Source: an uncultured Bacillota bacterium (lineage in GTDB: Bacteria; Bacillota_I; Bacilli_A; RF39; UBA660). Taken from it: 15,938 bases of DNA. The stretch lies in contig CAMOVA010000018.1 in assembly GCA_946626905.1 (NCBI GenBank), positions 1 to 15,938 on the forward strand. The letters run 5' to 3'. Below, piece after piece: positions 7,194 to 14,181 of the stretch. The notes under the pieces were generated by a model. It was not told the origin of the DNA. It did not search any database and was given only the letters and a program-made list of their open reading frames with translations. Every line of letters starts with the position of its first letter. Within the stretch, counting starts at the first letter, position 1. A program made the translations under genes and the position numbers.

Positions 7194-7493
7194 CTATTTT
7201 TTAAAAAAGTATCTTACTAAATATACTAACCATGATACAAAACATGCGAATAATAACCATATTAATATATCATATAATAAACCTGTAGAATATTTTGCGA
7301 TTATATCAAACAAAGAAGTTGGTATGTATTTATCAACTAATTTTGTTAATGCATCTATTTTTAAATGAACTTTTGCAAAATGTATTAATCTAAATAAAAT
7401 TTCAATAATTCCTAAAAAATAAACAGCATGCTTATAATCTCTAAAGAAAAAGCAAATTATCGCAATTAAAATTAAAATAATAACTAAATCCAT
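7194..7493 (-). CDS. Small membrane protein of unknown function
   Basis: This 99-aa protein is not recognised. It has a hydrophobic N-terminus (residues 1-17), a second moderately hydrophobic stretch (about 24-40), a polar amphipathic middle (41-70) and a strong membrane segment (about 72-95) ending in the basic tail RYFFKK. Two or three membrane passes are likely. It has a real ribosome binding site (AGGTAGGTG), its own promoter and its own terminator, which supports a genuine gene. It stands alone between sufS and holA, so context gives no functional hint. Confidence 0.75.
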   Translation of the reverse strand: MDLVIILILIAIICFFFRDYKHAVYFLGIIEILFRLIHFAKVHLKIDALTKLVDKYIPTSLFDIIAKYSTGLLYDILIWLLFACFVSWLVYLVRYFFKK

Positions 7494-7515
7494 AAAACAC
7501 CTACCTTATGAAAAA

Positions 7516-7545
7516 ATTATACCATACATAGTTATTTTTAGGCAA
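7516..7545 (-). promoter_or_regulatory. Promoter of the 99-aa membrane protein gene
   Basis: The minus strand has TTGCCT, an 18-base spacer and TATAAT preceded by TGG, giving a -35 plus an extended -10. The -10 box is 22 bases before the start codon. Confidence 0.6.
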
Positions 7546-7572
7546 TAATAAAAATTAGTATTACACTAATTT
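7546..7572 (-). terminator. Terminator of the suf operon
   Basis: The stem AAATTAGT/ACTAATTT with a five-base loop overlaps the TAA stop of sufS and is followed by TTTTTATTATT on the minus strand. It marks the operon end directly after sufS. Confidence 0.7.
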
Positions 7573-8764
7573 ATATTATTTCTTTTTTAATATTAGGATT
7601 GTTTAATAACTTAACTAACTCATCAATTTCTTCTTTAGTGTTATAAAAAGCCAAGGAAATTCTACAAGTATTCTTAACATTAATAACTTCTTTTAAAATT
7701 TTAGCACAATGATTTCCTGCTCTAACACAAACGTGATATTTGTTAAGATATATTGCTAAATCTTGAGCAAAAATATCTTTAATATTAAATGCTATAATTG
7801 TAGAATTAGCGTTGCTATTAATAATTTCTATATTGTTTACGCTTTTTAATTTATTTAAAGCATATTCACCTAATTCTTTTTCATATTTTTTAATATTATC
7901 CATACCAATATTATTCAAATATTCAATAACTTTTCCATATCCTATAATACCAGCAATATTTTGAGTACCAGCTTCAAATAATGTTGGAATATCACTATAT
8001 ATTCTTTTAGTATCTGAAGAAAACATAGCATTCATTCCGCCACCAAAACTAGTAGGTTTCATGTTATTTAATAATTCTTCTTTAGCATATAAAACTCCAA
8101 CTCCTGTTGGTCCATACATTTTATGAGCTGAGAAAGCTAAAAAATCAATATCTAAATCCATAACATCAGTTTTAGTATGGGCTACACTTTGAGCAGCATC
8201 TCCTACTACTAAAATATTATTTTTATGAGCTTCTTTTACTATTTCTTTAATTGGTCTTATATCTCCGATAACATTAGTAACTAACGCTAACGAAATAACT
8301 TTTGTTTTTGGTGTTATTACTTTTTTTAATGCATCAATAGTGACTTCATAATCTTCATTTAAATCAATATATTTTATATTTAATTTTAATTGATCAGCAA
8401 GTTCAAACCAAGGTAAAATGTTTGAAGCATGTTCACTTTTGGTTAAAACTATTTCATCACCTTCACTTAACATATATTTAAAATAACCAAAAACAATTCT
8501 ATTAATTGAATCAGTTGTTCCACTAGTAAAAACTATTTCTTTATTATCTTTAGCATTTATAAAATCTTTTACTAAATTTCTTGTTTTTAAGTATAAATCA
8601 TCTACTTTTAAACTTATATCATAATCTCCTCTATGAGCATTCGCGCTATAATTATTATAATAATCAGTTATACTTTCACTTAATACATAAGGTTTAAGTG
8701 AAGTTGCTCCATTATCAAAAAATATAATATCTTGATTTAAAAAAGGAAAGTCTTCTCTATTCAC
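7571..8764 (-). CDS. sufS: Cysteine desulfurase SufS
   Basis: SufS is a PLP enzyme that takes sulfur from cysteine and hands it to the SUF assembly machinery. The 397-aa protein begins VNREDFPFLN and shows DNGATS (PLP phosphate region), SEHASN (His112), VGDAAQS (Asp189, Gln192), SAHKMYGP with the Schiff-base Lys215, and the group II active-site loop RAGNHCA with Cys353 near the C-terminus. Start choice: an ATG at 8788 would put the ribosome binding site inside the gene; GTG at 8764 lies seven bases after GGAGG and four bases after the sufD TGA, so it is preferred. In most Firmicutes sufU follows to accept the sulfur; here a terminator follows instead, so the sulfur acceptor must be encoded elsewhere or be replaced. 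Confidence 0.95.
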   Translation of the reverse strand: MNREDFPFLNQDIIFFDNGATSLKPYVLSESITDYYNNYSANAHRGDYDISLKVDDLYLKTRNLVKDFINAKDNKEIVFTSGTTDSINRIVFGYFKYMLSEGDEIVLTKSEHASNILPWFELADQLKLNIKYIDLNEDYEVTIDALKKVITPKTKVISLALVTNVIGDIRPIKEIVKEAHKNNILVVGDAAQSVAHTKTDVMDLDIDFLAFSAHKMYGPTGVGVLYAKEELLNNMKPTSFGGGMNAMFSSDTKRIYSDIPTLFEAGTQNIAGIIGYGKVIEYLNNIGMDNIKKYEKELGEYALNKLKSVNNIEIINSNANSTIIAFNIKDIFAQDLAIYLNKYHVCVRAGNHCAKILKEVINVKNTCRISLAFYNTKEEIDELVKLLNNPNIKKEII

Positions 8765-8768
8765 ATAA

Positions 8769-9551
8769 TCACCTCCAATATTTATCAATAGTATTATTTA
8801 TTACATCATCATCTTTTATATCAATATATAAAAAACCTCTTACCAATAAATTGATTGCTTTATCATATGGAATACCTCTACTCATTAAGTAGAATATATC
8901 CGATTCTTTAAATTTACCTATGTATGCTGCATGTTCAGCTTCTACATCATTTTCATCAATTAATAATATAGGATTTATTTCACATTTAGCATCATTAAGG
9001 TTTATTATTTTACTATCTTGATGTACATTACAATCAACTATATTATTATAAACATTACCTGTTACATTAAATACTATGCTTCCATCATCTATAGTTACTG
9101 ATTTATTGTTAATATAACTATTTGTATTACTACTATTATGGTAAGCAATTATGTCTACTCTCTGTTTTCCTTTTGAAATAGTATTTAAATTATAATTAAT
9201 AGTTGCATTTTGACCATTTAAATATGTAATATCTAATTCTTTTAATTCATTTGAATCATTAAATTTATTAATTACAACATTACTATCTGCTTCTAGGTAA
9301 TATTTATTTTGAATTTTTAATTTATCTGTTTTTCTATATTCATATAAATTAAATAAAACATTTTCACTAATATTAATTTCTATATCTATTTTATCAATAT
9401 CTTCATAAACTATTCTTAAATCATTATCTTTTAATACATCTATCTTTATTTTAACAACGTCATATTCGCTATCTTTTAAATTATATGTAACATTTATATT
9501 TTTATCTATGTTTTTTTCTATTTTATTGTCTTTTATAATAATTTCATTCAT
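8769..9551 (-). CDS. sufD: SufD-type Fe-S assembly scaffold protein, N-terminally short
   Basis: This is a member of the SufB/SufD beta-helix family. The strongest match is at the C-terminus: NPILLIDENDVEAEHAAYIG (193-212), FYLMSRGI (220-227) and LLVRGF (235-240), which agree with Firmicutes SufD rather than SufB. His207 aligns with the SufD histidine important for cluster assembly, while the SufB Glu after that His is Ala here. The protein has only 260 residues against about 400-440 for usual SufD, so the N-terminal domain is largely missing although the beta-helix core and C-terminal helix are kept. The ATG at 9551 is two bases from the sufC stop, with AGGAAAA upstream, and no in-frame extension exists because the sufC stop is in the way. 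TGA ends the gene next to the sufS start. Fe-S cluster assembly with SufC is the expected role. Confidence 0.88.
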   Translation of the reverse strand: MNEIIIKDNKIEKNIDKNINVTYNLKDSEYDVVKIKIDVLKDNDLRIVYEDIDKIDIEINISENVLFNLYEYRKTDKLKIQNKYYLEADSNVVINKFNDSNELKELDITYLNGQNATINYNLNTISKGKQRVDIIAYHNSSNTNSYINNKSVTIDDGSIVFNVTGNVYNNIVDCNVHQDSKIINLNDAKCEINPILLIDENDVEAEHAAYIGKFKESDIFYLMSRGIPYDKAINLLVRGFLYIDIKDDDVINNTIDKYWR

Positions 9552-9552
9552 T

Positions 9553-10290
9553 TTATTTTCCTATATTTTCATATCCTGAAAGTTCAAGTTCTTTAACTAA
9601 TTCTAAACCACCAGTTTTAATTATCTTTCCATTTTTCATTATATGAACAAAATCAGGTTTGATATAATCTAAAAGCCTTTGATAATGAGTTATTAATAAT
9701 ATAGAACAATTTTCTTTATCTTTATATTCTTGAACTTGATTACCAACTGTTTTTAAACTATCAATATCAAGACCAGAATCTATTTCATCTAATATCACTG
9801 TATTAGGTTTTAACATATACATTTCTAAAATTTCGTTTTTCTTACGTTCACCACCGCTAAAACCTTTATTAACATTTCTATGAATCATTTCTTTATCCAT
9901 ATTTAATGATTCAACAGTTGTATTAATTTCTTTAATAAATTTCATTAAATTAAATTGTTTACCATCTTTTATTGAACAAGCTGTTCTTAAAAAATCAGCA
10001 TTTGTTACTCCATCTATACTAGGTGGTGTTTGAAACGCTAAAAAGATACCTAAACGAGCTCTTTCATCTACACTCATATCATTTATTAAAATATCATCAA
10101 AATAAATTTCTCCATCTAAGACTTTGTAATTAGAGTCACCCATGATAACTTTTGATAAAGTAGATTTCCCTGTCCCATTTGGACCCATAATCGCATGAGT
10201 TTCTCCCGAATTTATTGTTAAATTAAAACCATCTAAAATGATTTTTTCATTAATACTTACTTTTAAATTTTTTATTATCAAAGAATGCAT
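9553..10290 (-). CDS. sufC: Fe-S cluster assembly ATPase SufC
   Basis: SufC is the ABC-type ATPase that pairs with SufB/SufD and drives scaffold rearrangement in the cytosol. The 245-aa protein has Walker A GPNGTGKST (36-44), a Q-loop FQTPP (86-90), signature FSGGERKKNE (144-153; the K-K-N-E is typical of SufC), Walker B VILDEIDSGLD (165-175) and the H-loop TH (201-202). An upstream in-frame ATG at 10341 would lie before the promoter-like region; the start at 10290 is chosen for GGAG eight bases upstream and because MHSLIIKNL is the normal SufC beginning. It is the first gene of sufCDS. Confidence 0.96.
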   Translation of the reverse strand: MHSLIIKNLKVSINEKIILDGFNLTINSGETHAIMGPNGTGKSTLSKVIMGDSNYKVLDGEIYFDDILINDMSVDERARLGIFLAFQTPPSIDGVTNADFLRTACSIKDGKQFNLMKFIKEINTTVESLNMDKEMIHRNVNKGFSGGERKKNEILEMYMLKPNTVILDEIDSGLDIDSLKTVGNQVQEYKDKENCSILLITHYQRLLDYIKPDFVHIMKNGKIIKTGGLELVKELELSGYENIGK

Positions 10291-10309
10291 AAAATCAACT
10301 CCAATATAT

Positions 10310-10318
10310 ATTTTACCA
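10310..10318 (-). promoter_or_regulatory. Probable extended -10 promoter of the suf operon
   Basis: The minus strand reads TGGTAAAAT 19 bases before the sufC ATG, with a poor TTACTT-like element 16 bases upstream. The start point would lie almost on the ribosome binding site, as for pilin and priA. Confidence 0.42.
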
Positions 10319-10356
10319 TTTTTTGAATAAAAAGTAAGCATTTTTTACATAATTAT

Positions 10357-10380
10357 AATGAATATTCGCAGATATTCATT
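10357..10380. repeat. Perfect inverted repeat in the sufC-hit divergent region
   Basis: AATGAATAT and ATATTCATT are exact inverted copies separated by six bases (TCGCAG). It lies about 40 bases upstream of the suf -10 box and is followed at once on the plus strand by a terminator-like hairpin. It could be an operator or an RNA hairpin; the sequence does not decide which. Confidence 0.6.
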
Positions 10381-10401
10381 AAAGACTTAATGTCTTTTTT
10401 T
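10381..10401 (+). terminator. Plus-strand terminator-like hairpin upstream of hit
   Basis: AAAGAC/GTCTTT with a five-base loop is followed by a run of U on the plus strand. No plus-strand gene lies upstream, so it would end only a short leader or stray transcription. Bases 10377-10392 (CATTAA/TTAATG) can form an alternative pairing that excludes this hairpin. Confidence 0.5.
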
Positions 10402-10425
10402 CTTTTATTTTTCATTCAATTATTA

Positions 10426-10431
10426 TATAAT
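10426..10431 (+). promoter_or_regulatory. Probable -10 box of hit
   Basis: TATAAT lies 18 bases before the HIT ATG. There is no TGn extension and no clear -35 box, only T-rich sequence, so the assignment is weak. Confidence 0.35.
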
Positions 10432-10449
10432 AGTATTGGAGATGATAAA

Positions 10450-10812
10450 ATGGATATTTTTTGTAATATAATTAATGGTGAAATTCCTTGTTATAAGCTT
10501 TATGAAGATGATGTTGTTTTATGTTTTTTAGATATAAATCCTGAAACAAATGGACATTGTTTAATTATTCCAAAAAAACATTATAAAGATATTTTAGATA
10601 TTGATAACGATACATTATTACATATACTGAATACTGCGAAAGATATTAAAAAATTATTAGAAGAAAAACTTAACATTGATGGATTAACATTTGTTCAAAA
10701 TAATGGAGATGTTCAAGATGTAAAACATTATCATTTACATTTAAAACCTTTTTATAAAGGAAAACAAGAATTACTAGATGTAGAAAAAGTTTATGAAATA
10801 TTAACAAAATAA
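10450..10812 (+). CDS. HIT family protein (histidine-triad nucleotide-binding/hydrolase)
   Basis: The 120-aa protein begins MDIFCNIINGEIPCYKLYED, the standard opening of HinT/HIT-family proteins (D-C-I-F-C-K-I-I-x-G-E-I-P in many). GHCLIIPKKHY (35-45) is the second conserved block and HYHLHLKP (93-100) is the histidine triad, with His95 as the expected nucleophile that takes the nucleotidyl group. Such proteins hydrolyse purine nucleoside phosphoramidates or dinucleoside polyphosphates; which one applies here cannot be read from the sequence. An in-frame ATG at 10390 lies in the terminator/promoter region, so 10450 with GGAG upstream is chosen. It is the only plus-strand gene here, divergent from suf and convergent with pnp. 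Confidence 0.93.
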   Translation: MDIFCNIINGEIPCYKLYEDDVVLCFLDINPETNGHCLIIPKKHYKDILDIDNDTLLHILNTAKDIKKLLEEKLNIDGLTFVQNNGDVQDVKHYHLHLKPFYKGKQELLDVEKVYEILTK

Positions 10813-10840
10813 AAACTTATAGTTTCAACTATAAGTTTTT
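10811..10840. terminator. Bidirectional terminator between hit and pnp
   Basis: A 14-bp stem (AAAAACTTATAGTT with its complement, tiny loop) has a run of T on the plus strand and a run of A on its other side, so it can stop both converging genes. It begins at the last base of the hit stop region and ends ten bases before the pnp stop. Confidence 0.92.
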
Positions 10841-10849
10841 TTATTGTTC

Positions 10850-13012
10850 TTATTGTTCTTTTTCTTCTTTTTTAGAACCATATATTGCTTCTTTACGTGA
10901 TAAGTTTAATCTTCCTCTTTTATCGTAACCTTGACATAATACAAGTATTTCATCTCCAACACTTACTATATCACTTGGTTTTTCTACTCTTTCTTTATCA
11001 AGTTGTGAAACATGAACCATTCCTTCACATCCTGGCCATAATTCTACAAAGCATCCAAAATCTTCAACTTTAACAACTTTTCCTTTGTATATTTTGTTTA
11101 CTTCAACTTCACGAGCAATATCTTTTATCATATTAGCGGTTACATCAATAACATCTTTATCCATATGATAAATTGTTACAGTACCATCATCAGCAAGATC
11201 AACTTTAACAGCATTTTGATCATTTACTGAATTAACATGAGAGGCATCTAATATAATCTTAGTAATTGTATCTCCACCACGTCCAATAACATCTTTAATT
11301 TTATCAGGATTAATTTTAAATATTTCAGTTTTTGGAGCATATTTAGAAACTTCTTTACGAGGTTCAGGGATTTGTGCTTCCATAACATCTAATATTTGCA
11401 TTCTAGCTTTTTTAGCTTGCGCTAAAGCTTCTTTTAGAATTTCTTTAGTAATTCCTTTAATTTTAATATCCATTTGTAAAGAACAGATACCATCACGTGT
11501 TCCTCCAACTTTAAAATCCATATCTCCTAAATGATCTTCCATACCTTGAATATCAGTTAAAATAGTATATTCTTTTTCATCTTTTGAAGTTATAAGACCC
11601 ATAGCTATACCAGCAACTGGTGCTTTAATTGGTACACCTGCAGCCATTAAACTCATACATCCAGCACATATTGTAGCTTGACTACTTGATCCGTTTGATT
11701 CTAATATTTCAGATACAACACGTACTGTATATGGAAATTCTTCTTCAGAAGGCATAACTTGTTTTAAACATCTTTCACCTAAAGCACCATGTCCAATTTC
11801 TCTACGTCCTGGAGAACCATATCTTCCAGTTTCTCCAACTGAGAATTGAGGGAAATTATAATGTAACATAAAGTGTTTTTCTGCTTCTAAACTAATTCCA
11901 TCAAGTGCTTGATATTCATTTAATGCTCCTAAAGTAGTAACAGCTAATGCTTGAGTTTCACCTCTTGTAAATAGTGCACTACCATGAGTTCTAGGAAGTA
12001 AATCAATATCAGTAGATAATGGTCTTATTTCATCCATAGCTCTTCCATCAGCTCTAGTTTTTTCATTAACTGTGATTGCTCTAAATATATCATATTCAAT
12101 TGATTCTAACACTAATTTTACTTTAGTAATTAAGATGTTTAATTCTTCTTTATCTAATGAAGAATTTTCTTCTTCATATTTTGTAACAACTTCTTCTTTA
12201 ACAGCATCTATAGCATTATATTTTTCTAATTTATCTTTTATTCTCATTGCTTTATCTAATTTTTCAGCTGCTAAATCATAAACATCTTTTCTAAGATTTT
12301 CATCTATTTCAAGTTTTTCATATTCCATTTTTTCTACGCCAATTTCTTTAATGATTGATTCTTGAAATTCACATAATTCTTTAACAGCTTCATGTCCAAA
12401 CATTAAAGCTTCTAACATGTCTTCTTCAGATACTTCTTTAGAACCTGCTTCAACCATATTAATAGCTACTTTTGTACCTGCTACTGTTAAATCAATATCA
12501 GATTTTTCTAATTCTTCTGGTGTAGGATTTATAATAAATTCACCATCTACACGTCCTACTTTAACACCTGCGATTGGACCATCAAATGGAATTTTTGAAA
12601 TACTTGTACAAAGTGATGAACCAAACATTGCAGATAACTCTGGTGAATAATCATTATCAACTGATAACACTGTATTTACAACTTGTACTTCATTTCTAAA
12701 ATCTTCTGGGAACATAGGTCTCATAGGTCTATCTATCATACGAGCTGCTAAAGTAGCGGCATCTGTAGGTCTACCTTCTCTTTTAATGAAACCACCAGGT
12801 ATTTTACCAACTGAATATAATTTTTCTTGATATAAAACCATTAATGGGAAAAAGTCTGATAATATATTGGCATTCTTGCTTACTACAGCAGTAGAAAGTA
12901 TTACTGTATCACCATATCTAACAAGTACTGCTCCATGAGCTTGTTTAGCTAATTCTCCTGTTTCAACAACTAATTTTTTTCCTCTAAAATCTAATTCAAA
13001 AGTCTTTTTCAT
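10850..13012 (-). CDS. pnp: Polyribonucleotide nucleotidyltransferase (PNPase)
   Basis: PNPase degrades RNA phosphorolytically from the 3' end and can also add tails. The 720-aa protein has the full domain order: first RNase PH domain (about 12-140, with FFPLMVLYQEKLYSVGKIPGG), all-helical linker (about 240-310), second RNase PH domain (about 325-540) with the catalytic region TDIQGMEDHLGDMDFK (486-501), KH domain (about 566-635, VIGRGG at 575-580) and S1 domain (about 642-705, GKVVKVEDFGCFVEL). The length is normal. AGAGGT precedes the ATG. No promoter is visible between rpsO and pnp, so it is probably read through from rpsO past a hairpin. Base usage is less AT-rich than in priA, as expected of a highly expressed conserved gene. 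Confidence 0.98.
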   Translation of the reverse strand: MKKTFELDFRGKKLVVETGELAKQAHGAVLVRYGDTVILSTAVVSKNANILSDFFPLMVLYQEKLYSVGKIPGGFIKREGRPTDAATLAARMIDRPMRPMFPEDFRNEVQVVNTVLSVDNDYSPELSAMFGSSLCTSISKIPFDGPIAGVKVGRVDGEFIINPTPEELEKSDIDLTVAGTKVAINMVEAGSKEVSEEDMLEALMFGHEAVKELCEFQESIIKEIGVEKMEYEKLEIDENLRKDVYDLAAEKLDKAMRIKDKLEKYNAIDAVKEEVVTKYEEENSSLDKEELNILITKVKLVLESIEYDIFRAITVNEKTRADGRAMDEIRPLSTDIDLLPRTHGSALFTRGETQALAVTTLGALNEYQALDGISLEAEKHFMLHYNFPQFSVGETGRYGSPGRREIGHGALGERCLKQVMPSEEEFPYTVRVVSEILESNGSSSQATICAGCMSLMAAGVPIKAPVAGIAMGLITSKDEKEYTILTDIQGMEDHLGDMDFKVGGTRDGICSLQMDIKIKGITKEILKEALAQAKKARMQILDVMEAQIPEPRKEVSKYAPKTEIFKINPDKIKDVIGRGGDTITKIILDASHVNSVNDQNAVKVDLADDGTVTIYHMDKDVIDVTANMIKDIAREVEVNKIYKGKVVKVEDFGCFVELWPGCEGMVHVSQLDKERVEKPSDIVSVGDEILVLCQGYDKRGRLNLSRKEAIYGSKKEEKEQ

Positions 13013-13027
13013 ATTTACCTCTCTTTC

Positions 13028-13055
13028 AAAAATAAAGACACTAAAAATAGTGTCT
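13028..13055 (-). terminator. Hairpin between rpsO and pnp (partial terminator or processing site)
   Basis: AGACACTA/TAGTGTCT with a loop of four U is followed by TTATTTTT on the minus strand. Since pnp has no visible promoter, some transcripts must read through. The same place in the E. coli rpsO-pnp operon carries a terminator and an RNase III stem that control PNPase level; a similar role here is an inference. Confidence 0.7.
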
Positions 13056-13068
13056 ACTTGTTCATATA

Positions 13069-13338
13069 TTATTTTCTTAATCCTAAGCTTGCTATTAATT
13101 CTCTATAACGAGTAACATCTTTTTCTAATAAGTATTTTTGTAAACTACGTCTTTGACCAACTTTTTTAAGAAGACCTCTTCTTGAATGATGATCATGTTT
13201 GTGTTCTTTTAGATGTTCTGTTAATTCATTAATTTCAGCAGTTAAGATTGCTATTTGAACTTCTGGAGAACCTGTATCTCCTTTTGTTCTAGCATATTTT
13301 TTAATAATTTCTTCTTTTTTAGCTTTTGCTAATGCCAT
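13069..13338 (-). CDS. rpsO: 30S ribosomal protein S15
   Basis: The 89-aa length is exactly that of bacterial S15. Conserved blocks are DTGSPEVQIA (about 21-30), 'LTEHLKEHKHDHHSRRGL' (38-55) with the 16S-binding H-D-x-H-S-R-R-G-L motif, and RRSLQKYLLEKD with the final 'YRELIASLGLRK'. S15 binds the 16S central domain early in 30S assembly. AGGAAG precedes the ATG. The upstream leader of about 75 bases can fold and may bind S15 itself for autoregulation, as known for several bacteria. It heads the rpsO-pnp unit. Confidence 0.98.
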   Translation of the reverse strand: MALAKAKKEEIIKKYARTKGDTGSPEVQIAILTAEINELTEHLKEHKHDHHSRRGLLKKVGQRRSLQKYLLEKDVTRYRELIASLGLRK

Positions 13339-13412
13339 AACATCTCTTCCTTTCTTCGAATTCGCTTATACCTAGAAATAAGTCGGAAACTCTTAAATCC
13401 ACGAATAAGTAC
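13339..13412 (-). promoter_or_regulatory. Candidate structured leader of rpsO
   Basis: The transcript leader contains a closing helix ATTCG (13402-13406) with CGAAT (13360-13364), a hairpin CTTAT/ATAAG (13365-13382) and a small competing hairpin AGT/ACT (13381-13391). This gives a junction resembling the three-way-junction S15-binding leaders of some Firmicutes. Judged by eye only; no covariation was tested. Confidence 0.35.
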
Positions 13413-13418
13413 AAATAT

Positions 13419-13447
13419 AATATACACTAAATTATATGTTTTTGCAA
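13419..13447 (-). promoter_or_regulatory. Sigma-A promoter of rpsO-pnp
   Basis: On the minus strand TTGCAA and TATATT are separated by 17 bases. The predicted start leaves a leader of about 75 bases, much longer than for most genes in this window. Confidence 0.6.
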
Positions 13448-13453
13448 GTATTT

Positions 13454-14095
13454 TTAACTATTTTTTGAAATTACACATTTGAAATAACTTAGTAAAGTTA
13501 ATGATATTAAAACACCACCAATAATATCACTAATCCAATGAACACCAGATATTATTCTACCTAATACTATTAAAGCCATAAGTACTAATGTAAATAAATT
13601 AAATTTATCTACATATTTCTTATTAATATATTTTTTGCTTACCATTATTGAACTTAAGCAAACAACAATTGCTAACATTGTATGACTTGATGGGAACGAT
13701 GCTTCTAACTTACCATCAATTAAAACAGGTCTATAATTAATTATGCATTTTTCAAAGAAAACATAAATAATTAAAACACATGCATAAAGACCTCCTAATG
13801 AAAGTATTTCTTTATCTACTCTAAATACATTTTTTCTTCTAATCAATTGCATAAATCCTAAAAATCCATACAATGCAACTAATAAGATAGCCACTATTCC
13901 TAAAACTTCTGTTATCTTATATATAGTCATGTTAGAACCAAAAAAATCTCTAAAAAAGTCATTTAATTTTGAAAAACCTACACTAGAATTTTTTGGGCCT
14001 ATTTTAGATACATCAAAATTTTTAACTAAAACTATATAAACTAATGATATAACTGATAAAATAATTGAATTCTTATAATTTTTTACTTTCTCCAT
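13454..14095 (-). CDS. PAP2-family membrane phosphatase
   Basis: This 213-aa polytopic membrane protein has hydrophobic segments at about 9-25, 63-85, 101-115, 141-155, 168-182 and 190-206. The type 2 phosphatidic acid phosphatase signature is present: RP at 122-123, PSSH at 135-138 (PSGH in most) and R180-x5-H186-x3-D190. Motif 1 is off by one: Lys116 lies five rather than six residues before RP. His138 and His186 are the expected acid-base and nucleophile residues. The family includes undecaprenyl-diphosphate and lipid phosphatases; the substrate here is not determined. The catalytic loops should face outwards. It has a good promoter, AGGAGG before the ATG, and no clear terminator before rpsO. 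Confidence 0.88.
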   Translation of the reverse strand: MEKVKNYKNSIILSVISLVYIVLVKNFDVSKIGPKNSSVGFSKLNDFFRDFFGSNMTIYKITEVLGIVAILLVALYGFLGFMQLIRRKNVFRVDKEILSLGGLYACVLIIYVFFEKCIINYRPVLIDGKLEASFPSSHTMLAIVVCLSSIMVSKKYINKKYVDKFNLFTLVLMALIVLGRIISGVHWISDIIGGVLISLTLLSYFKCVISKNS

Positions 14096-14116
14096 TTATG
14101 ATCCTCCTACTTTATG

Positions 14117-14145
14117 AGTATAACAAATTATGAATAAAAAGTAAA
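14117..14145 (-). promoter_or_regulatory. Promoter of the PAP2 gene
   Basis: On the minus strand TTTACT, 17 bases, then TATACT preceded by TGT: a weak -35 combined with an extended -10. It lies just after the tRNA-Lys terminator. Confidence 0.6.
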
Positions 14146-14150
14146 TAAAA

Positions 14151-14172
14151 TAAAAAAATCCATAAGGATTTT
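14151..14172 (-). terminator. Terminator of tRNA-Lys
   Basis: AAAATCC/GGATTTT with loop TTAT is followed by UUU-A-UUUU on the minus strand, ten bases after the tRNA CCA end. Confidence 0.82.
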
Positions 14173-14181
14173 ATTACATAA

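Noticed and set aside
8765..8788. ATG start for sufS at 8788
   Set aside because: The GGAGGTGA ribosome binding site would lie inside the gene, and SufS proteins normally begin near the V-N-R-E-D-F position, which is the GTG at 8764.
10352..10359. ATTATAAT as a promoter -10 for hit or suf
   Set aside because: It is self-complementary and could point either way, but neither direction has a -35 box at 16-18 bases, and a plus-strand start there would skip the 5' arm of the palindrome.
10885..11073. Plus-strand open frame inside pnp, hydrophobic product
   Set aside because: It lies wholly within the well-supported pnp gene on the other strand, has no ribosome binding site, and its hydrophobic product is what antisense of a Lys/Glu-rich coding region gives.
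12072..12650. Two more plus-strand open frames inside pnp
   Set aside because: Antisense shadows of the PNPase reading frame, rich in Ser and Leu, with no promoter or ribosome binding site.
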